Positions 5,517-5,977 of a DNA stretch of 5,977 bases are shown in pieces (positions within the stretch are counted from its first letter, which is position 1; each line of letters opens with the position of its first letter). This DNA is from Actinomycetes bacterium (GTDB lineage Bacteria > Actinomycetota > Acidimicrobiia > Acidimicrobiales > Bog-793): contig JAKAOD010000212.1 in NCBI GenBank assembly GCA_021823365.1, forward strand, positions 1-5,977, read 5' to 3'. The notes under the pieces were generated by a model. The model did no database searches, was not told the DNA's origin, and was given only the letters and a program-made list of their open reading frames with translations. A program made the translations under genes and the position numbers.

Positions 5517-5541
5517 GTGCATGTTACGAAATATGATGCAC
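5517..5541. promoter_or_regulatory. Inverted repeat GTGCAT-N13-ATGCAC with embedded -10-like box
   Basis: Perfect 6-bp arms at 5517-5522 and 5536-5541 flank an AT-rich core. TATGAT at 5532-5537 (5/6 to TATAAT) inside it could be the -10 of the DUF6671 gene starting at 5577; no good -35 is seen at 16-18 bases. The patch 5520-5562 is clearly more AT-rich than the rest of the window, which supports a regulatory role. Confidence 0.4.
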
Positions 5542-5576
5542 GAAGCCTTATTCCTCAGTAATGCCAGGATGGCCGG

Positions 5577-5977
5577 ATGCTCGGACGACGGCGAACGTGT
5601 GACCCATCGGCGTCCTGCGGGCGGACCACGAGGGCGGGGGCGACGGGCCCCTCCTCGCGCAGGTGGCGGCAGGCCGACCACCCCTACAGCGGCGAAACGG
5701 CAGTGCTCGCCACCAAGCACGACAAGCTTCCTCTCATCGCTCCACCGTTGGAAGCGGCCGTCGGGCTGCGGGTCGACGCAGTCGCCGTCGACACCGATGC
5801 TCTCGGCACCTTCACCGGCGACATCCCCCGCCAAGGGCCGCCGCTCGACACCGCCATCGCCAAGGCACGCCTCGGGATGAACGCAGCCGGCCACCCCCTC
5901 GGCCTGGCCTCCGAGGGAAGCATCGGTCCCGACCCCGGCATGCCGTTGGTCAACTCCGACCGGGAGCTCGTCGTCCT
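5577..5977 (+). CDS. DUF6671 family protein, 3' end cut by the window
   Basis: 133 codons are visible and the frame is open at the window edge. From residue 34 the sequence reads DHPYSGETAVLATKHDKLPL then IAPPLE, later V-D-T-D-A-L-G-T-F-T-G-D (71-82), I-A-K-A-R-L-G (94-100) and L-A-S-E-G-S-I-G-P (110-118). The T-A-V-L-A-T-K-H, D-T-D-x-L-G-T-F-T-x-[DE] and A-S-E-G-S-x-G-P pattern is that of proteins labelled DUF6671, whose biochemical role I do not know. There is no signal peptide or membrane segment in the visible part. Start: ATG 5577 is the only in-frame start between the upstream stop (TAA 5559) and the conserved region, but it adds 33 Arg/Ser-rich residues that look unlike the family. A GTG at 5663 is one base out of frame with the conserved region, so a frameshift near 5670 is possible. 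Confidence 0.78.
   Translation, partial: MLGRRRTCDPSASCGRTTRAGATGPSSRRWRQADHPYSGETAVLATKHDKLPLIAPPLEAAVGLRVDAVAVDTDALGTFTGDIPRQGPPLDTAIAKARLGMNAAGHPLGLASEGSIGPDPGMPLVNSDRELVV

Noticed and set aside
5521..5880. A 119-codon + frame starting MLRNMMHEALF
   Set aside because: After the first ~20 residues it is Arg/Pro/Gly/Ser-rich and overlaps the DUF6671 frame, which carries the conserved motifs.
4845..5894. An in-frame 5' extension of isocitrate dehydrogenase through the intergenic region and the regulator gene
   Set aside because: The added residues have no IDH similarity, run antisense to a clear winged-helix gene, and a strong ribosome site supports the start at 4844.

Overview
The window is high-GC bacterial chromosome, most likely from an actinomycete-type lineage. 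Reasons are the strong G/C bias at third codon positions, GTG start candidates, and families common in Actinomycetota: a DUF3089 esterase-like protein, a DUF6671 protein and a short winged-helix regulator. The class cannot be fixed from the sequence; Acidimicrobiia or a relative is a guess. No phage, transposon, CRISPR, rRNA or tRNA signal was seen.

Layout, left to right. (1) Positions 2-265, + strand: the 3' end of a CitE-type (HpcH/HpaI aldolase/citrate lyase) gene. It converges, with a 7-base gap, on (2) 273-1394, - strand: a COG1237-type metallo-beta-lactamase-fold hydrolase with an odd 30-bp tandem repeat near its 5' end. (3) 1395-1823: about 430 bases without an intact gene. It holds what looks like the frameshifted remnant of a cell-wall-binding-repeat-like protein, then a 51-codon open frame of unknown status. 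(4) 1824-3095, - strand: a membrane-anchored or secreted DUF3089 alpha/beta-hydrolase-like protein. A small, possibly frameshifted frame lies just upstream and its stop overlaps the hydrolase start (TGATG). (5) 3390-4844, - strand: a full-length Thermus-type isocitrate dehydrogenase with the extra C-terminal domain. (6) 4845-5105: a 261-bp divergent intergenic region carrying three clear inverted repeats and a good -10 box. (7) 5106-5459, + strand: a winged-helix regulator. (8) 5460-5576: a short AT-rich spacer with another inverted repeat. (9) 5577-5977, + strand: a DUF6671 protein cut by the window edge.

The idh gene and the regulator are transcribed divergently. The inverted repeats between them overlap the probable idh promoter, its mRNA leader and the regulator's own upstream region, so the simplest model is a regulator that controls itself and idh. 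This is inference from layout. The CitE-like lyase (acyl-CoA/organic acid C-C cleavage) and isocitrate dehydrogenase (TCA cycle) both belong to central carbon metabolism, but they lie on opposite strands with unrelated genes between them and do not form an operon.

I did not find a convincing new multi-gene system. The items most worth checking are the regulatory architecture of the idh/regulator region, the unusual cofactor-pocket residues of the isocitrate dehydrogenase, and two places where reading frames look broken.
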